NCBI GenBank assembly: GCA_002205965.3
Contig: NADL03000460.1
Location: 62,001-126,000 of the forward strand
Direction: 5' to 3'
Source of the DNA: Kappaphycus alvarezii
Lineage: Eukaryota; Rhodophyta; Florideophyceae; Gigartinales; Solieriaceae
Length of the DNA stretch: 64,000 nucleotides
In this document: one piece after another, positions 28,919 to 40,158 of the stretch
Layout: each line of letters starts with the position of its first letter
How positions within the stretch are numbered: position 1 is the first letter of the stretch
Made by a program: the position numbers and the translations under genes
The notes under the pieces: generated by a model
What the model was told of the DNA's origin: nothing
Databases searched by the model: none
Seen by the model: the letters and a program-made list of their open reading frames with translations, nothing else

Positions 28919-30292
28919 GATTCTTGGCGCGGAGATGGCGCTTCTGCGGCTTTGTGATGAGGGCGCGTTTCTTGGCGGGCCCGAGCATGGGTTGGTTGGA
29001 GGGACGAGTTTTGGAAGGTGTGGAGGCAGGAGGGCATTGGGATTACGGGCGGGGGAGGGATTCGATGGCTAGGATTGCTTGCGGGAAAGTTTGGTGGCCT
29101 TTCGACGGGCGGCACGCGCGGTGCGAAGTTGGACTCGGGATGCATGGATGATGTCGTCGAGAGAGCGATCGATGTTGACGATGGGAGGGGTTGATGTGGA
29201 AGGAAGAACGACTTGGTGGGGAGGGTGGGTGGGGATTGGTGGTATTGAGGTGGGGGAAGGGGTGTTGGAGGGTGGGTTGAAAAGGTTGTGGAGTAGGTAG
29301 AGTGAGTGAAGGCTTTGTGGTGGTAGGGGAGGTCTGGTGAGGGCAATGAGAGAGGGCGGGAGGGGTTCTTAGAGGGATGAAAGGAGTGGTGGAATATTGT
29401 AAGCGAGAAGAAATGTGTGTATCGAGTGAGGAAAGGCGACAGATGAGAGAATTGAGAGAGAAGGCGATGGCGCGGTTGGTAGAGTGTGAGTAATGTCGAT
29501 ACGGTGGAAATCGAATAGTGGAGTATCTCTCCAAATTTTTTTTGCAACGATGTGAGGTTGTCCACCGAGTATTATAAGCGTTTGCACAGTACAACTTTTT
29601 TTCACTTTGCCGGTGCAGCGTTGCGACGGAAAATTTTGTATTGCACAAATTACAAAGGGGAAATTGCAAAACTCAGAAAATTGAAAGAAAAACTTGGCGG
29701 AATGCATTTGAAATGGCGGGAAATGCACTCTGTACGTTTCGGTACCGACAATCCTTTAAGGCAATTGATAATTGGCATGGCGCTACACTGCAGTATGTAG
29801 CCATTCACTCTTCTTTTCACACTGGGGCATGCAAGGTCCTACAGTCACACCATCGCCTCCGTCGTCGAAGGAAGCCAGAAAAGAAAACAATAAAATTTCA
29901 AATACAATTACAAATATGGCTTCCATATTAATTCAATCGCAATGCCCCCTGTTGCCCTCCGTACTCTCTCCTAACAGTCCAACCGACGTCCTGCTTCATT
30001 CCTTTAATGTTGATCTGAAAATTTATTTTTCAGAAAAAAGGAGGGCTATTTTCCAGAAATTTCGCCTTTTTGACAACCCACGTGTGTCGAAACGGACACA
30101 AAAGGCGTTACACGTCCAAGGCTGCCAAGGTCCCTGCCCCACCTCAAACGAAAGGAAACATTATAGCAAAATATTTCAATCAAGCAAACCCTCGGCGTCT
30201 GCCACATGCCCTGTGCACCAACCAAAAGAAACGCCGTCCCCACAATCATTTTTTCCTTTCACGAAAAGGTATCCATACCATATTTGAGAGAT

Positions 30293-30349
30293 CCGGTCCT
30301 CGGATCTCGTACGACAACGTCCCATTGTCGTACGAGATCCGAGGACCGG
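30293..30349. repeat. Perfect 25-bp hairpin at a deletion junction
   Basis: Stem 30293-30317 (starting CCGGTCCTCGG) pairs perfectly with 30325-30349 around the 7-nt loop CGTCCCA. In the left arm the right half of the stem is normal RRM-gene sequence, while the left half is absent and about 342 bp (16479-16820) are present instead. Confidence 0.92.
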
Positions 30350-31097
30350 CGCCACCAAATTCGTCCACGGACCCAACGACACCCGAGTCGGCCCCACCAC
30401 CGTCCGTTCCCGTAATGATTGCGCCGACTTTGATGAACATTCCGCCGACCGTGCTCCCGACGTTCGTGTCGTCAGTGGATACCGTGGCAAGCAAATTGTC
30501 GTTCGTGATTCGGCACTTACGCGTCCGGTTCCGGCTCCTGGAGGTCCTCCTATGGGTGGCGCTTTGGGTGTTAGGGATAGGGAGGTTCCGAAGGCAAGTT
30601 ATTATGATAGGGGGGCGGTGAGGAGTCCGAGCTATTCTCTGGAGAGGTATGATGATCGGAGGAGAGATGGAAGGGTTTGGTACGAGGATGATGCTGATGA
30701 TGATGACAGGAGGCTGTATGCAAGAGGAAAAAACGACTTTTCTCAGAGGGGAAAGGAGAGAGAGTATGATATGAGAGGGGCGGATTATCCTATCAGGTAC
30801 GAAGAGAGGGACTATTACCGCGGCGATGGCTATCACTCTCATGAGTACTTAACTGGAAATTTGCTGTATGTCGACAATTTGAGTGATGATGTCAATACAA
30901 CAGGACTGGCTGATTTGTTTGGAATGGTTGGTGCCGTCAAAGAGTTGCGGTTGTTGTACGATCGGCAAGGGAATCCGAATGGTAGTGCCGATATTGTCTT
31001 TCAGAGGAGGGCGGATGCCGAGGAGGCTGTCAAGAGTTTGGATAACGTCCCGCTGAACAATCGTCCGATGAAGTTGAGCATGGGAAATGGATTGTAG
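30318..31097 (+). pseudogene. Aly/REF-like RRM gene, right-arm copy lacking its start
   Basis: From the hairpin onward the gene is nearly identical to 15699-16583 (for example Lys for Arg in SQRGKEREYD). The first about 35 codons, the 5' UTR and proximal promoter were removed and replaced by an inverted 25-bp copy. The first remaining in-frame Met (30552) is internal (MGGALGVRDREV). The RRM itself is preserved (LLYVDNLSDD, GSADIVFQRR). A shortened protein is conceivable but no start context supports it. Confidence 0.8.
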
Positions 31098-31225
31098 GAT
31101 ACGTCGACAGCGATCCTTGCTTCCTAGAGCATTGGGTACTTGGGTTTTCAAGTCAGGTCGGCATATTAGACCTGGCTTCCAGGAGCGGGGGTGGTGGCCA
31201 TTTGTTATGTGTCTAGTTTCCCTCA

Positions 31226-31975
31226 CTATATTCTTGCTTCAGCGCCTTCGGGTATAGGCATTGAACGGACGCCGCCGGTGCTGTAGGTCACCAGACCCTG
31301 CATTTGGGCAGGGATAGGTGTAGTCCCCTGCTAGTGGCGTCGATGGATGAGAGTATTTCGACCGCGCGGGCGATTTAGTCGTGGCGCGCGATGATGTACC
31401 CATCATCATGGTACCATAGATAGAGCAGCAAGTTACTCACGGTGTCGTCTTCTTGGTTACCCGATCGTAGTAGCTCCTGGATCTTGAATACGACGGGGTG
31501 CAGGACAAGTTTAAATGGAAGCTTACCGAGGTTGTCCCCTTGCTGTGTTCCTCTCATGCTGCGAATGATATGGGGGCCGGACTACAAGTACGCTGGCTCA
31601 TTTGCGTAGCAGTACGAGACCCATGACAGCAATTCGGGGAATAGGCTATTGACGGCGTCCAGAAAAGCGGTTCTGCTGCACAGGTTAACAGCGTTTTTGA
31701 GGTCTACTGTGACTATAGCGTAATCAGAGCTAGTCCCAAACTTGTCGACAACCCTACAGACATTGTGGACGATGGTGTTGGTGCCGGCCCTTAGGGCGAC
31801 GTCCAGTTGCAGCGGTTAGAGATAGTTGGCAGCCTTTCTCGCAGCTCGTTTCATCAAGCAGCTGGCGACCAATCTACGAAGCGTTGCACCAACGGCGATG
31901 GGTCGGGGAGTCCCGTGCTTCTTGGCCAACGGGGTGAGGGGCGCACCAGATGTCGTTCCTGCTCCATCATCCAAT
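31226..31975 (-). pseudogene. RLE-LINE RT fragment with the empty Ty3 site
   Basis: Minus-strand copy of the RT region at 7345-15560, including MRGTQQGDNLGKLPFKLVLH and YLWYHDDGYII. The Ty3 target appears once, GCTCTATC on the minus strand (about 31425 in plus coordinates), joining the two halves without interruption. Confidence 0.85.
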
Positions 31976-32149
31976 CCGCCGATCCGAACCATTTCTGAAG
32001 GGGAACGTTTGGGTGTTTTACTGTTGGAAGATTTTTCCGACCTATCCCATGGTTTTCCAGACAACCGCAATCGACTCAAAAAGGGTATACCTACAGCGTA
32101 ATGGGGAAGGAACCATTTCTACATCTGAGCGGCGGAGCGGGACTTAACG

Positions 32150-32644
32150 ATGGTCAACGCTGCATACGACTCTTATCGCACCCTAGCGCAGCATTCCAAC
32201 AATTTTGACGCACCAACTCTTACCTTCTCCGGCATAATGGATCTAGAGACTGATCTCTCGGCTGATGACCTCGTTGCAGTATGGCAAGGTCTGCGTTCCG
32301 AAACCTCTCGCTTGGAAGATGACAAATGCAAATGGTCTCCTGCTCGATTCCTCACCGCCGCTCTTCGGGACAGCGATACCAAAGTACTTGACAAACTGTC
32401 CGGCCTCCCTAGTTTCCCTGGAGCAGTCCCTCTGCCTCCCCCACCAGCAGCGGCAGGTGGATTCAAACGCCGCCGTACTCAGAATGCCCCTGTTCCGCCT
32501 CAAACGGATGGCTGGATTACGGTCGGTGCCCCCAATGCTCAATCTCCCATCCCTCCGCTCCCTACTACACCAGCAGACACTAAGCCCTATGGTCTCCTTG
32601 AACACATTCCCGCCCTCGATGGCGACATGGATCCTAACGCATGA
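32150..32644 (+). pseudogene. RLE-LINE family I upstream ORF fragment, right arm
   Basis: Same 164-codon frame as 6671-7165, starting MVNAAYDSYRTLAQHS and ending DGDMDPNA. It is open in both arms, which is expected from the recent duplication rather than from selection. Downstream frames (32645-33170) continue the LINE in shifted frames. Confidence 0.5.
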
Positions 32645-33185
32645 TTCTCCCAGCTGTGAATCAAGTTTCAGGACCATCCCAGTCACCCCTCACCTTTCGC
32701 TCCCTCCTCTCCGCCCCCTTCCCTGTTCTCACCTTCATTCCTCTCCCAGTCCAAGCCGCGGCTTACGACTTATATTTTGCTGCCTTGTACCGCGTTATAT
32801 CTGCTCCCTCGCCAGAGCACAGGACTCGAGCCCTTCTGGAACTTCTTGCCATCCTGAAGTTGGTTAAGGTCTCCTGCAAACTTCAGACATTACCGAGGCT
32901 GCTTACGCAGCATCTGTAATTGATTCTTTTGGACTTATCTCCAACCAGCTCACTCTTTTCCAAGACCGCCACTTGGAAGAGATCCCTCGGTCCGCCATCT
33001 CGCTCTTATCCTCCCGCCACCCGCAGCTGTCTTCGTCGCTTACAGCTACTGCTCTTTTCGAGCGTTGTTCATCGCCGTTCCCCGGCGAAAGGATCCAGTC
33101 TGCGATCACAACTGAACTCATGCTATCGAAGTCCGATAGGTTGTTCTCGTCCGCGGCAGCCCACGACTGAGCACGGCTCCTCTCC

Positions 33186-33935
33186 GTGCGCCCATCCTCC
33201 GCCTCATCTGTTTTCTCTTCGCTTCCTCATCCCCACCGCGGTACGTACATGTCATCTTCTACGTGGAAAGTCGCTCTGGCTCTACGTGTCTGCATCGCGC
33301 TATGCCCTGGATCAACTCGCTGTCTAGTCTGCTCCCGCCGCTCGGCCGACATCGCACCCGTCTTAGATCCAAGTGGTCAACACGAGTTGACTTGCAAATA
33401 CGAAGACAGAATGACTCTTCGTCATCACACCCTCCGCAACGTTCTTGCCGGCTACTGTAAGGAAGTTGGGATCGTCGTCCTCGTCGAGCATCCGCTCCTC
33501 TGCCAGGTTCCCAACTTGTCTTTGCATTCGGAGACCCCTGCGCTACGAATGGACATTTACATACCCGCTGCATACGGGCTTCACAGTACCGATATCGCCG
33601 TCGACGTTACTGTTGCCCACCCTTCCGCACGCCGCCACATTTCGCCAAGTACGGTTACCGCAGGCGCTGCCGCAACACTCGCAGAGCGCGAGAAACATCG
33701 TCATTACGGCACTTACTGCAACCAAAACGATGTCCTCCTCTCTCCCGTCGGGATTGATATCTATGGCGCCTTGGGCGACGATGGAAAGGGTTTTTTCCGC
33801 CCCCGTGCTTCCTTCGCTGCTTCCCATCGCGGTTCCTCCCCTCAACAGGAGCTCCGCGACTTCGTTACCCGTTTTTCGTTTAGTCTCCAAATAATGCAGG
33901 CGCGACAGGTTTCTACCCGCCGCCCGAATCCGTAG
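33186..33935 (+). pseudogene. RLE-LINE family I endonuclease, right arm
   Basis: The 249-codon frame is a near copy of 5382-6131, with the zinc-binding CLVC and HELTCKYED motifs and the nuclease stretch ALRMDIYIPA, then VDVTVAHPS. The LINE 3' end follows at 34002 (ATTTACCACCAC). Confidence 0.8.
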
Positions 33936-34002
33936 TTGATTTATGAATACCCTCAGCACGCTTCTGTGCAACATTGTACAACCCATAAATATTTACCACC
34001 AC

Positions 34003-34434
34003 CTCATATGAGGTACGCTTTGTCCTCACATGAGGACAGTTTCCGTTACATTATGGAAAGGTAAATATTTTGGAAGCTCGAAAGTTTTACTGCAAAAAAG
34101 GTTTTTGTGTTAATTACAGTACAGTAATTTTTAATGTACGTGAGCCCTCGTTTCTGAGACCCCCTACTATAATACGAACTATGTTTCCTTCCAAGAGGAG
34201 GTCGTTTTCACAACTCCTTGCAAAGAGCCGAGGTTAGTGAGAAAAATTGCTCTAGCCTTAACCGAGGTCAACAATCTTGAAAAGTTTGTTTAAATCAGCC
34301 ATCTACACTCATGAACTAGTGCGGAGGGACAAGAAATGCGCTGAGTTAAAAAATTGCATTGAAAAAGAAGTGCTAAAAGTAGTCCTCATATGAGGACAAA
34401 TGTCCTTATATAAGAACAATGGTGCAATAGACAC
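34003..34434. mobile_element. Partial MITE copy, empty for the 2181 LINE insertion
   Basis: It ends CAATAGACAC, then TA (34435), and carries palindromic variants GTCCTCACATGAGGAC (about 34022) and TCCTCATATGAGGA (34382-34395). The other end is cut at CTCATATGAGG where the LINE 3' terminus joins. The target CATGAGTGTAG occurs once (minus strand, about 34306-34316). Confidence 0.75.
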
Positions 34435-34600
34435 TAGGGAGCTTAAGGCGTGTGCCGCTTTGCCATATGTCCCTTCCTTGACCAGCTTGGTGGCTCGGCG
34501 CACATTCAGCATTTTCTGCTCGGTGGGTGATTGAACGTGCATGGCGCGGGTGCTGGGCTTTACTGGCTATTTCAACAACGTCTGAAACTGCAATGTCTTC

Positions 34601-35783
34601 TAATATGGGTAAATCGTCGGGAGAGAAGATACTCAGAACCAATTACCCCAAGAAAGAGGTGTTGCAAGCGAAAAAAGTGCTACCGTGGTACAGTTGAACG
34701 AACAAAAAGGATCGGCTAAGGAAGACAGTTGAGAGGGCTACAAGCAAGTATGGAAGGGGCAGGGTCTACCAACACTGCTCTATGACCCGCGTAAGAAAAA
34801 TTTTCTTGGGTCTTAAATTGACCCTCAACTTCCTACTACTCGAGACTTGGCTTGAATTTGTCTGTCAACTTGCTTGACCTCCACAGGAGGAAGCAGTTCA
34901 CTTCGATTATGTATACTTTTTGGCTAGCCCTAAAGTCTCAATGAAACATACCAAGAACCATAATATGTATCAATTGGGATCGTGTGAACGAGAAAGACTA
35001 ACAGCAGATACTATCAGGACAAATATCTAGATTTATTCCTTAATATCTTAGTCCTCTATATCAGAGCCAAACAGTTCTTCGAAAATATCCGTTCCACCCA
35101 GGCAGTCCCCGCAAATATCCGCGAATGGCTTCGAATTCTCCATTCCCCCCTGCGAAATATCTAGACCACTGAATATGCCCCCATCCGGTTCCAGAGTCGA
35201 GACCACCTGGTCCATATTTTTCGGCCCCTTCCCCACTATTCCAGAACTTTCCATGTCTCCCTCCCCCTCATCCCCCTCATCCTCCTCTTCATCCGTCTGC
35301 CTCTTCTGCCTGCTCGAAGCAGTTATGGCGGACCCACTCCCGAACGCTTTTCCGGTCCAATCTTCTATAGTAATCATCGTAGTAGGTTGAAACATATTCC
35401 ACCAGGATCCGAACGTTGAGTAGACGACGGCCTCAGGATGACTTGGTAATAGTCAGGGAAGGGCGGAGGTTGGTCGTATTAGAGCCCAAAAAAGGGGTGA
35501 GTCGATGGTAGTTGATGAATGGGGGGTTGCCTCAACGACGTCGATTTCAAACTTTAAATACTGCGACTTCTTCGAAAAGTATGACAACCTTGGACGTATA
35601 ATGACATCTACTAATGACACTATGTCTTAAAATAAAAAATCGACCCATGAATTATCCACACTCATCCAAATAAAAAATATATTGCAAATTCTGAAACTGT
35701 AAAAATATCTTGTAAATTGCGGTACTGTATCCAAATTTGGTCCTCTTCTAGATTTTTTTCGTGTGCAATTTTTGCGCACATCA
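34601..35783 (-). repeat. Solo LTR (D) with an acidic ORF
   Basis: On the minus strand it begins TGATGTGCGCAAAAATTGC and ends near TTTACCCATATTA. Flanks TCTTC (34596-34600) and TGTTC (35784-35788) look like a mutated 5-bp target duplication. Its start matches the Ty3 LTR at 7896, but it contains about 460 extra bp with the acidic ORF. Confidence 0.85.
35048..35395 (-). CDS. LTR acidic protein, longest open C-terminus (D)
   Basis: The 115-codon frame starts MFQPTTMITIEDWTGKAFGS, about 160 bp downstream of TATTTAAAG (about 35553-35560). A Ser/Lys/Arg stretch (SSRQKRQ) and a Glu/Asp-rich run follow, then MDQVVSTLEPDGGIFSGLDI, and the end has KPFADICGDCLGG and EELFGSDIED. The CxxC pair, the DQVV motif and the acidic run recur in LTR copies at 41808, 28126, 37040 and 23451. 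There is no signal peptide or membrane segment. Function unknown; a small nuclear or regulatory protein is possible. Confidence 0.6.
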   Translation of the reverse strand: MFQPTTMITIEDWTGKAFGSGSAITASSRQKRQTDEEEDEGDEGEGDMESSGIVGKGPKNMDQVVSTLEPDGGIFSGLDISQGGMENSKPFADICGDCLGGTDIFEELFGSDIED

Positions 35784-35940
35784 TGTTCCAAAGTTTGATA
35801 CATTCTATCATTGTATCAGCGATGGAATGGGGTCGCCGTTCTTCAGTTCCGTGCTCGGTGTAAGAAATTTCGGACAACATGTCTGTGATATACAGATCTA
35901 GGTGTCGGTAGTTGGGTTTGTTGCTGTGGTTAGACACTTT

Positions 35941-36604
35941 TTCTTGTGATGTGGTGGGCTAGGTTGAAACAAGAAAGTGGCCAGTATTGAGTCAATGAGG
36001 TCTGCGGTTGCGTAGGAAAAGACTGCTGTGCAACAGCCTAAGGTGGGAGGCAGCCACAACCCTAAAAACTGATTTCCAAGCCCGTCTACTCCGTTAGCTC
36101 CGGTACCGGATAAACCGTTCTATATTTCCAACAAAATACTGCCCAACTCAAAGCGACGAATTTCGCAAAAGGACAGTACGTCTCACAAATACCGATTGAT
36201 ATTCAACTACATTAATTTGCCTGGGCTAGAGAGGATGGAGTAGAAGTCCTCATTCCCGGCCCCCAGTTACTTAAACAACTGCTGCCGCAACCAACGCTAT
36301 CTGGTTGTGCGTATGGCGAGCGCAATCCACAACCACATAAGTCGACGATACATGATTACAGAGTGTGCCGGACGCTGTTCTCGGATGTCATGGGGCTCAT
36401 CCCCCTTGGGGCTGACACAAACAACAAGTAGGTTGTCTCAATAATTTAATTTACCTATCATTACTTCATATGCCACTTCGAAGCAACACAACGGTATGTC
36501 AACAATTGTGTTCAAGACAGACCGGAGCTCGTGCCGAACAGGCTTCAGGGCTGACGCGCACGTTCACAGCTAAAAATGTTTTTGATTTTCTATCGAATGG
36601 CCCC
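35941..36604. other. Stretch without recognised genes
   Basis: It is adjacent to the LINE N-terminal fragment and may include more of its 5' region, but no motif supports this. No frame is convincing. Confidence 0.35.
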
Positions 36605-37640
36605 TGATAGGGATAAATCGTCGGGAGAAAAGATATTCTGAACCACTTACCCAGACAAAGAGGTGTTGCAAGCGTCAAAAGTGCTACTGTGGTATAGTTG
36701 AGCAAACCGAAGGATGTGGGCAAGGACGAAAGTTGAGAGGGCTACAAGCGAGTAGAAAATGGGCAGAGTCTACCACTGATGCTCTGTGACCAGCGTAAGA
36801 AAAATTTTTCTTGGGCTTGAAGTTGAATCCCAGCTTCCTAACTACTTGGGACTTGGCTTGAAATTTTCTGCCAACTTGTTTGACTTCCACAAGAGGAAAC
36901 AGTTTACTCAGCTTATATAAACTTTTTGGCTAACCCTAAAATCTCAAACAAGCATACTCACTACCGCAAACTGCATCAAATGGAATCGTGTGAACAAGAA
37001 ATACTAAAACCAGATACTATCAGGATAAATATCAGACTTTTTCCTTAAAATCTAATTCTTCGAGATCAGAGCCAAAATTCTTCTTAAGTATCCACTGTAC
37101 CCAACCAGTCCCCACAAATATCCGAGAACGGCCTACAATTCTCTATTTTCTCCTGAGAAGTATGTAAACCACTAAAAATGCCCCATCCTGTTCCCGTGTC
37201 GGGACCACCTGGTCCATGCTGTCTGCCTTCCTCCCCACATTTCAAACACTTTCAATTTCTCCCTCTCCTTCATTCTCGTCGTCCTCCCCTTGTACCTCCT
37301 CTTCTGCCTCCTTTTCCTCTACCTATTCATCTGGCCCTTCTGCCTCCTCGAACCAGTGCCGGCAGACCCACTTCCTAACGTATTCCTATTCCATTCTTCT
37401 ACAATAATCATCATAGTAGGTTGGTCCATTGGCCATCAAAGGTAGAGCGTCGAAGGGGCGGCGGTCTCGGGATTACTTGGCGATAGTGAGGGACGGACGA
37501 AGGTTGGTCGTGTTGAGAGCAAAAAATGGTGAGCCGGTGGGGTAGTCCGTGACGGGGCTTTTGCCTCAACGACGTCGATTTCGAACTTAAAATAGGGCGA
37601 CGCTTTAGAAAAGTTTCCGGTCTTGGACCCAATTAAAAAT
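36605..37640 (-). repeat. LTR fragment (E) with acidic ORF remnant
   Basis: On the minus strand it ends TTTATCCCTATCA at 36605 and contains the shared R/U5 segment and a TATATAAGCTGAGTAAAC box (about 36905-36925). Homology to LTR D extends to about 37640, where gene C-like sequence begins; the LTR start is missing. Confidence 0.7.
37040..37425 (-). pseudogene. LTR acidic protein, decayed copy (E)
   Basis: It begins MIIVEEWNRNTLGSGSAGTG, similar to the copy at 35395 (MITIEDWTGKAFGSGSAIT). An acidic run, SMDQVVPTREQDG and a last part ending FGSDLEEL follow in changing frames, with internal stops. Confidence 0.55.
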
Positions 37641-38100
37641 GTGAGGTAATGCCACAGCTTTGAATTTGCATGCAATCAGAGCGATAACTAACAATATGCT
37701 CGATAAAACATCGGAAATGAATTTGGAGGACAAAGCAGATCATGAGTCGAGATATTTCTTAATTGAGAAAGAGGACCCAAATACTGAGAGATAAAATGGA
37801 AATAGAGTTGTACAGTGAAATTGGATTCATAGGGGAAATTTCTTTCATTGGCGGGAAGAGTTGTTTTTGAAAACTAACAGGGATATGGAAGGCAGAAGTT
37901 TGTGGAGAGGACAGCTCTCCTACAGAAAGCACCGTTTTTATAACAACAAAATGCGTCCAAAAACAGTTTAAAATAATCAAATTTAAAGAAAAAACAACTT
38001 TAGGCGACTCGGCGCAACACCTCAGTGCTTTGGATGACTCATCAAGCTCGAGGACGACAGCGCCATCAAAATAAGTCAAACTCCCTACATATCCAAGGAG
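37641..38100. other. Short gene C-like segment and unrecognised DNA
   Basis: 37641-37760 resembles the gene C stretch at 54780-54900 (CCACAGCTTTGAATTTGCATG). Beyond it nothing is recognised. Confidence 0.4.
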
Positions 38101-38103
38101 CTA

Positions 38104-38400
38104 CAGACCATGCGCATGACTGACTACAATGGACGCTCCGGCCTGCACTTGGAAGGCATGCGGCATCATGAAGGTGATACTCCGATCTCGCAACTTGCAA
38201 CCAAGTTCCAAGAGTTTATAGGAGACCTCAGATATATTTCCGACTGCACACGACCCGAAATCGCGTTTTATGTGAGTAGGCATAGTGCAGGTCCTGAAAC
38301 CCCGGCCATGCGGCATTAACTTCTCACAGAGCACTTACTGCGATATATGAATCACATGATGCAGAATTGCATCCTACAAAACACCATTGACAAAAAGGAC
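38104..38400 (+). pseudogene. Ty1/copia-type pol fragment
   Basis: The plus strand reads KFQEFIGDLRYISDCTRPEI, then AFYVSRHSAGPE, the conserved segment between RT and RNase H in copia elements (pattern IGSLxYLxxxTRPDI). A stop follows at about 38319, and an LLTEHLLRYMNHMM stretch continues the similarity. No LTR was found. Confidence 0.7.
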
Positions 38401-38755
38401 AACAATATACACTCACTATAGACCTACTTTAATTAAATTTTCAAAGAGTAAAATACAATACGCAAATCGATTCCCGTAACCATGCACACACTGAATGGAA
38501 GCCTCACTGTATAGATGCCTCTAAAGTAGGATATCCAGACTCTCAGTACTCGTGAGGCAGATTAGATAGCAGCCACAGTGTCATCTCAAACAAATAAATG
38601 TTTACGATGAATTTTCTCATTCTTTAGCGTTCTTACGGAACCCGTATCGGGCGATATCGATAATAAATCGTCAATCCAAGTTGCACTAAAGACTGTGGGT
38701 ACGAGCCAAAGTAATTTTACTCATTTGCACGAACATTAGCGACTCGAAATGCTTC
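38401..38755. other. Stretch without recognised genes
   Basis: No supported coding sequence; a LINE-tail-like CAAAGAGTAAAATAC occurs at about 38443. Confidence 0.35.
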
Positions 38756-39001
38756 ATGGAAAGAAATATCGCTCAACCATTTGCTGTCAGCAGGACAAAA
38801 ATCGGATGTACTACACAGGTCGCAGCAAAAAACAAAAAAAAACACCCATCTGTACGAGGCTTAACATCAGCTGAGAATGCAGTTGTTGCAACTCTCGCGA
38901 CTAATTTCTTTGTCAAAATGGGGACAATGATGATGGGCCCAAAGCTCTGCCTCCCGATGGTGGGAAAGCAGGCCTGCCTTTATTCTGAAGACTCTACCTA
39001 A
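38756..39001 (+). pseudogene. Possible pogo/DDE_1 transposase relic
   Basis: The open stretch has AAKNKKKHPSVRGLTSAENA followed by a hydrophobic run and GPKLCLP. This resembles the segment after the first catalytic Asp in pogo/Tigger transposases (pattern KKQ..xxTSAERG.xVT...PPMxIFP). No catalytic residue is visible, so the assignment is tentative. Confidence 0.35.
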
Positions 39002-39567
39002 GCTCCTCGTTTCAACTTTGGCGTTCTTTCGCCCTTTCAATTAAAAACATTACACTACATAATACAGAAAACACCCTTTCAGTATCTAACCATACTGTAC
39101 ATCACAGCGGAAGCTATACGTTACAACATGACCCCATGAAGTTAGCGTTAGAGTTAAGAAACTTCAGTTATTTAAAGTTACAGATTCTGCGGGCCTCAGC
39201 CTTCAAACCCCGATGAGCAGCGTTGGCTAGAAAATATTCTAAGAGCCAGGGGAGATCTTCAACGACTGAGCTCAGTGGGTCCAAGGTTTGATAGACGGCA
39301 TCCGGCAAACCTTGCTATTCAACTAAGATATCAATTTGCACGTTTTGATTTCGAATACTACGCACCTTTTTTCGGCTCTGGTGCTTTATCAGAATGCTCT
39401 GCATATTCCAATAGCTGGGAATCAACAGCTTCAATAGCCGATTCTGTAGCGCTGCTCTATAAAAGATAATTCTGCGCAGATGTAACTGTTCTACTTTTAC
39501 TCCCAATAGATTACAAACATCATAAACCCATGCGGACCTTGTTCGAACTATTTTTTATGAGACCTCT
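39002..39567. other. Stretch without recognised genes
   Basis: No motif or convincing frame was seen. Confidence 0.35.
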
Positions 39568-40158
39568 TCAACGGAATTGCAGTTTGTGCTCGTGCTTTTG
39601 AGCCTTGCGTAATAGCATGTAGTCCTCTTTACTAAATGTGTCTCGGCTCACATTTGTACGTTTATTGTGCCTGATAAATGACTTTTTTCGACGCGCCGAC
39701 ACTTTCTCGGTCACACCTCTATGCACACTATCCAGTGCAATCTTTGTTTGTTCTATCTCCACCAGTTGCCTTACTCGGACTTCTGATAGCACAGGGAGCT
39801 TCCTGTACCTCTCTATAGTCATAGCCTGGAGTAGCGATCTATTAGGCCTTTGTCCCGTAAATACCTTCAACGGTGAGCGATAAACTCCTGTACCACCCTC
39901 ACGCAGTCCTGGCCGCTTCAACGGCGCCTGTTTCAAGTTGCCCTACACACATTCCGTAATAGCAGGACAATCCTTTACATTGAGACAAAACACATGCAGT
40001 ACGGCGAGAGGCCCACGTTTTACTTCTCGACAAACTCTCTCGACTGTCTCATTGGCCCACAGGGAGTACGCAGTAGTTGATTGATGGCTGATTTTGAGCT
40101 CCTCGGCTATGAGTTTGAACAGATCATTCCTAAAATGGGTCCCTTGGTCTGATACCAT
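39568..40158 (-). pseudogene. Ty3-type integrase C-terminal relic
   Basis: The minus strand reads MVSDQGTHFRNDLFKLIAEE, then TTAYSLWANETVERVCREVK, carrying the second Asp and the Glu of the integrase DDE triad. After a stop at about 39943 the frame continues with VFTGQRPNRSLLQAMTIE. It belongs to a different Ty3 lineage from the element at 7896. It is paired with the RNase H relic next to it. Confidence 0.75.

Larger units (their letters stand above)
27341..29180 (-). pseudogene. Aly/REF-like mRNA-export adaptor gene split by a solo LTR
   Basis: The 3' coding part (27861-27341) reads SSDDFDRDANPS, KWWFRYGSIG, then an RRM: VKVSVSNLHSGVTETYIKEI, IAGPLRNVTLKTYASD, DAKVVFEVMSDALEGIKRYN and LENQPLHITFATD, then a Gly/Arg tail (SWGRGIARKGVSPGRG). 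The 5' part beyond the LTR (28919 upward) includes KKRALITKPQKRHLRAKNR joining in frame across the insertion, and IDRSLDDIIHASR near 29145-29178, the Aly/REF UAP56-binding motif. Between these, a TAG and frame change may reflect an intron. The real start is not identified; the TTG at 27757 is internal. Aly/REF couples splicing to export via UAP56. Confidence 0.7.
28656..34002 (-). repeat. Right arm of the large inverted repeat
   Basis: Reverse complement of 5320-18470 without the Ty3 element. The outer end is the LINE family I 3' terminus (TTTACCACCAC), which here abuts MITE sequence. The inner end lies within the solo LTR, which continues uninterrupted to 27863. Confidence 0.9.
34437..35940 (-). 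pseudogene. RLE-LINE N-terminal region split by a solo LTR
   Basis: The minus strand holds ISYTEHGTEERRPHSIADTM (35788-35940) and, after the LTR, PTEQKMLNVRRATKLVKEG and KAAHALSSL (about 34440-34560). Both match the uninterrupted plus-strand LINE at 47900-48330. The LTR sits between them (34601-35783), and a MITE interrupts the next part at 34435. Confidence 0.72.
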
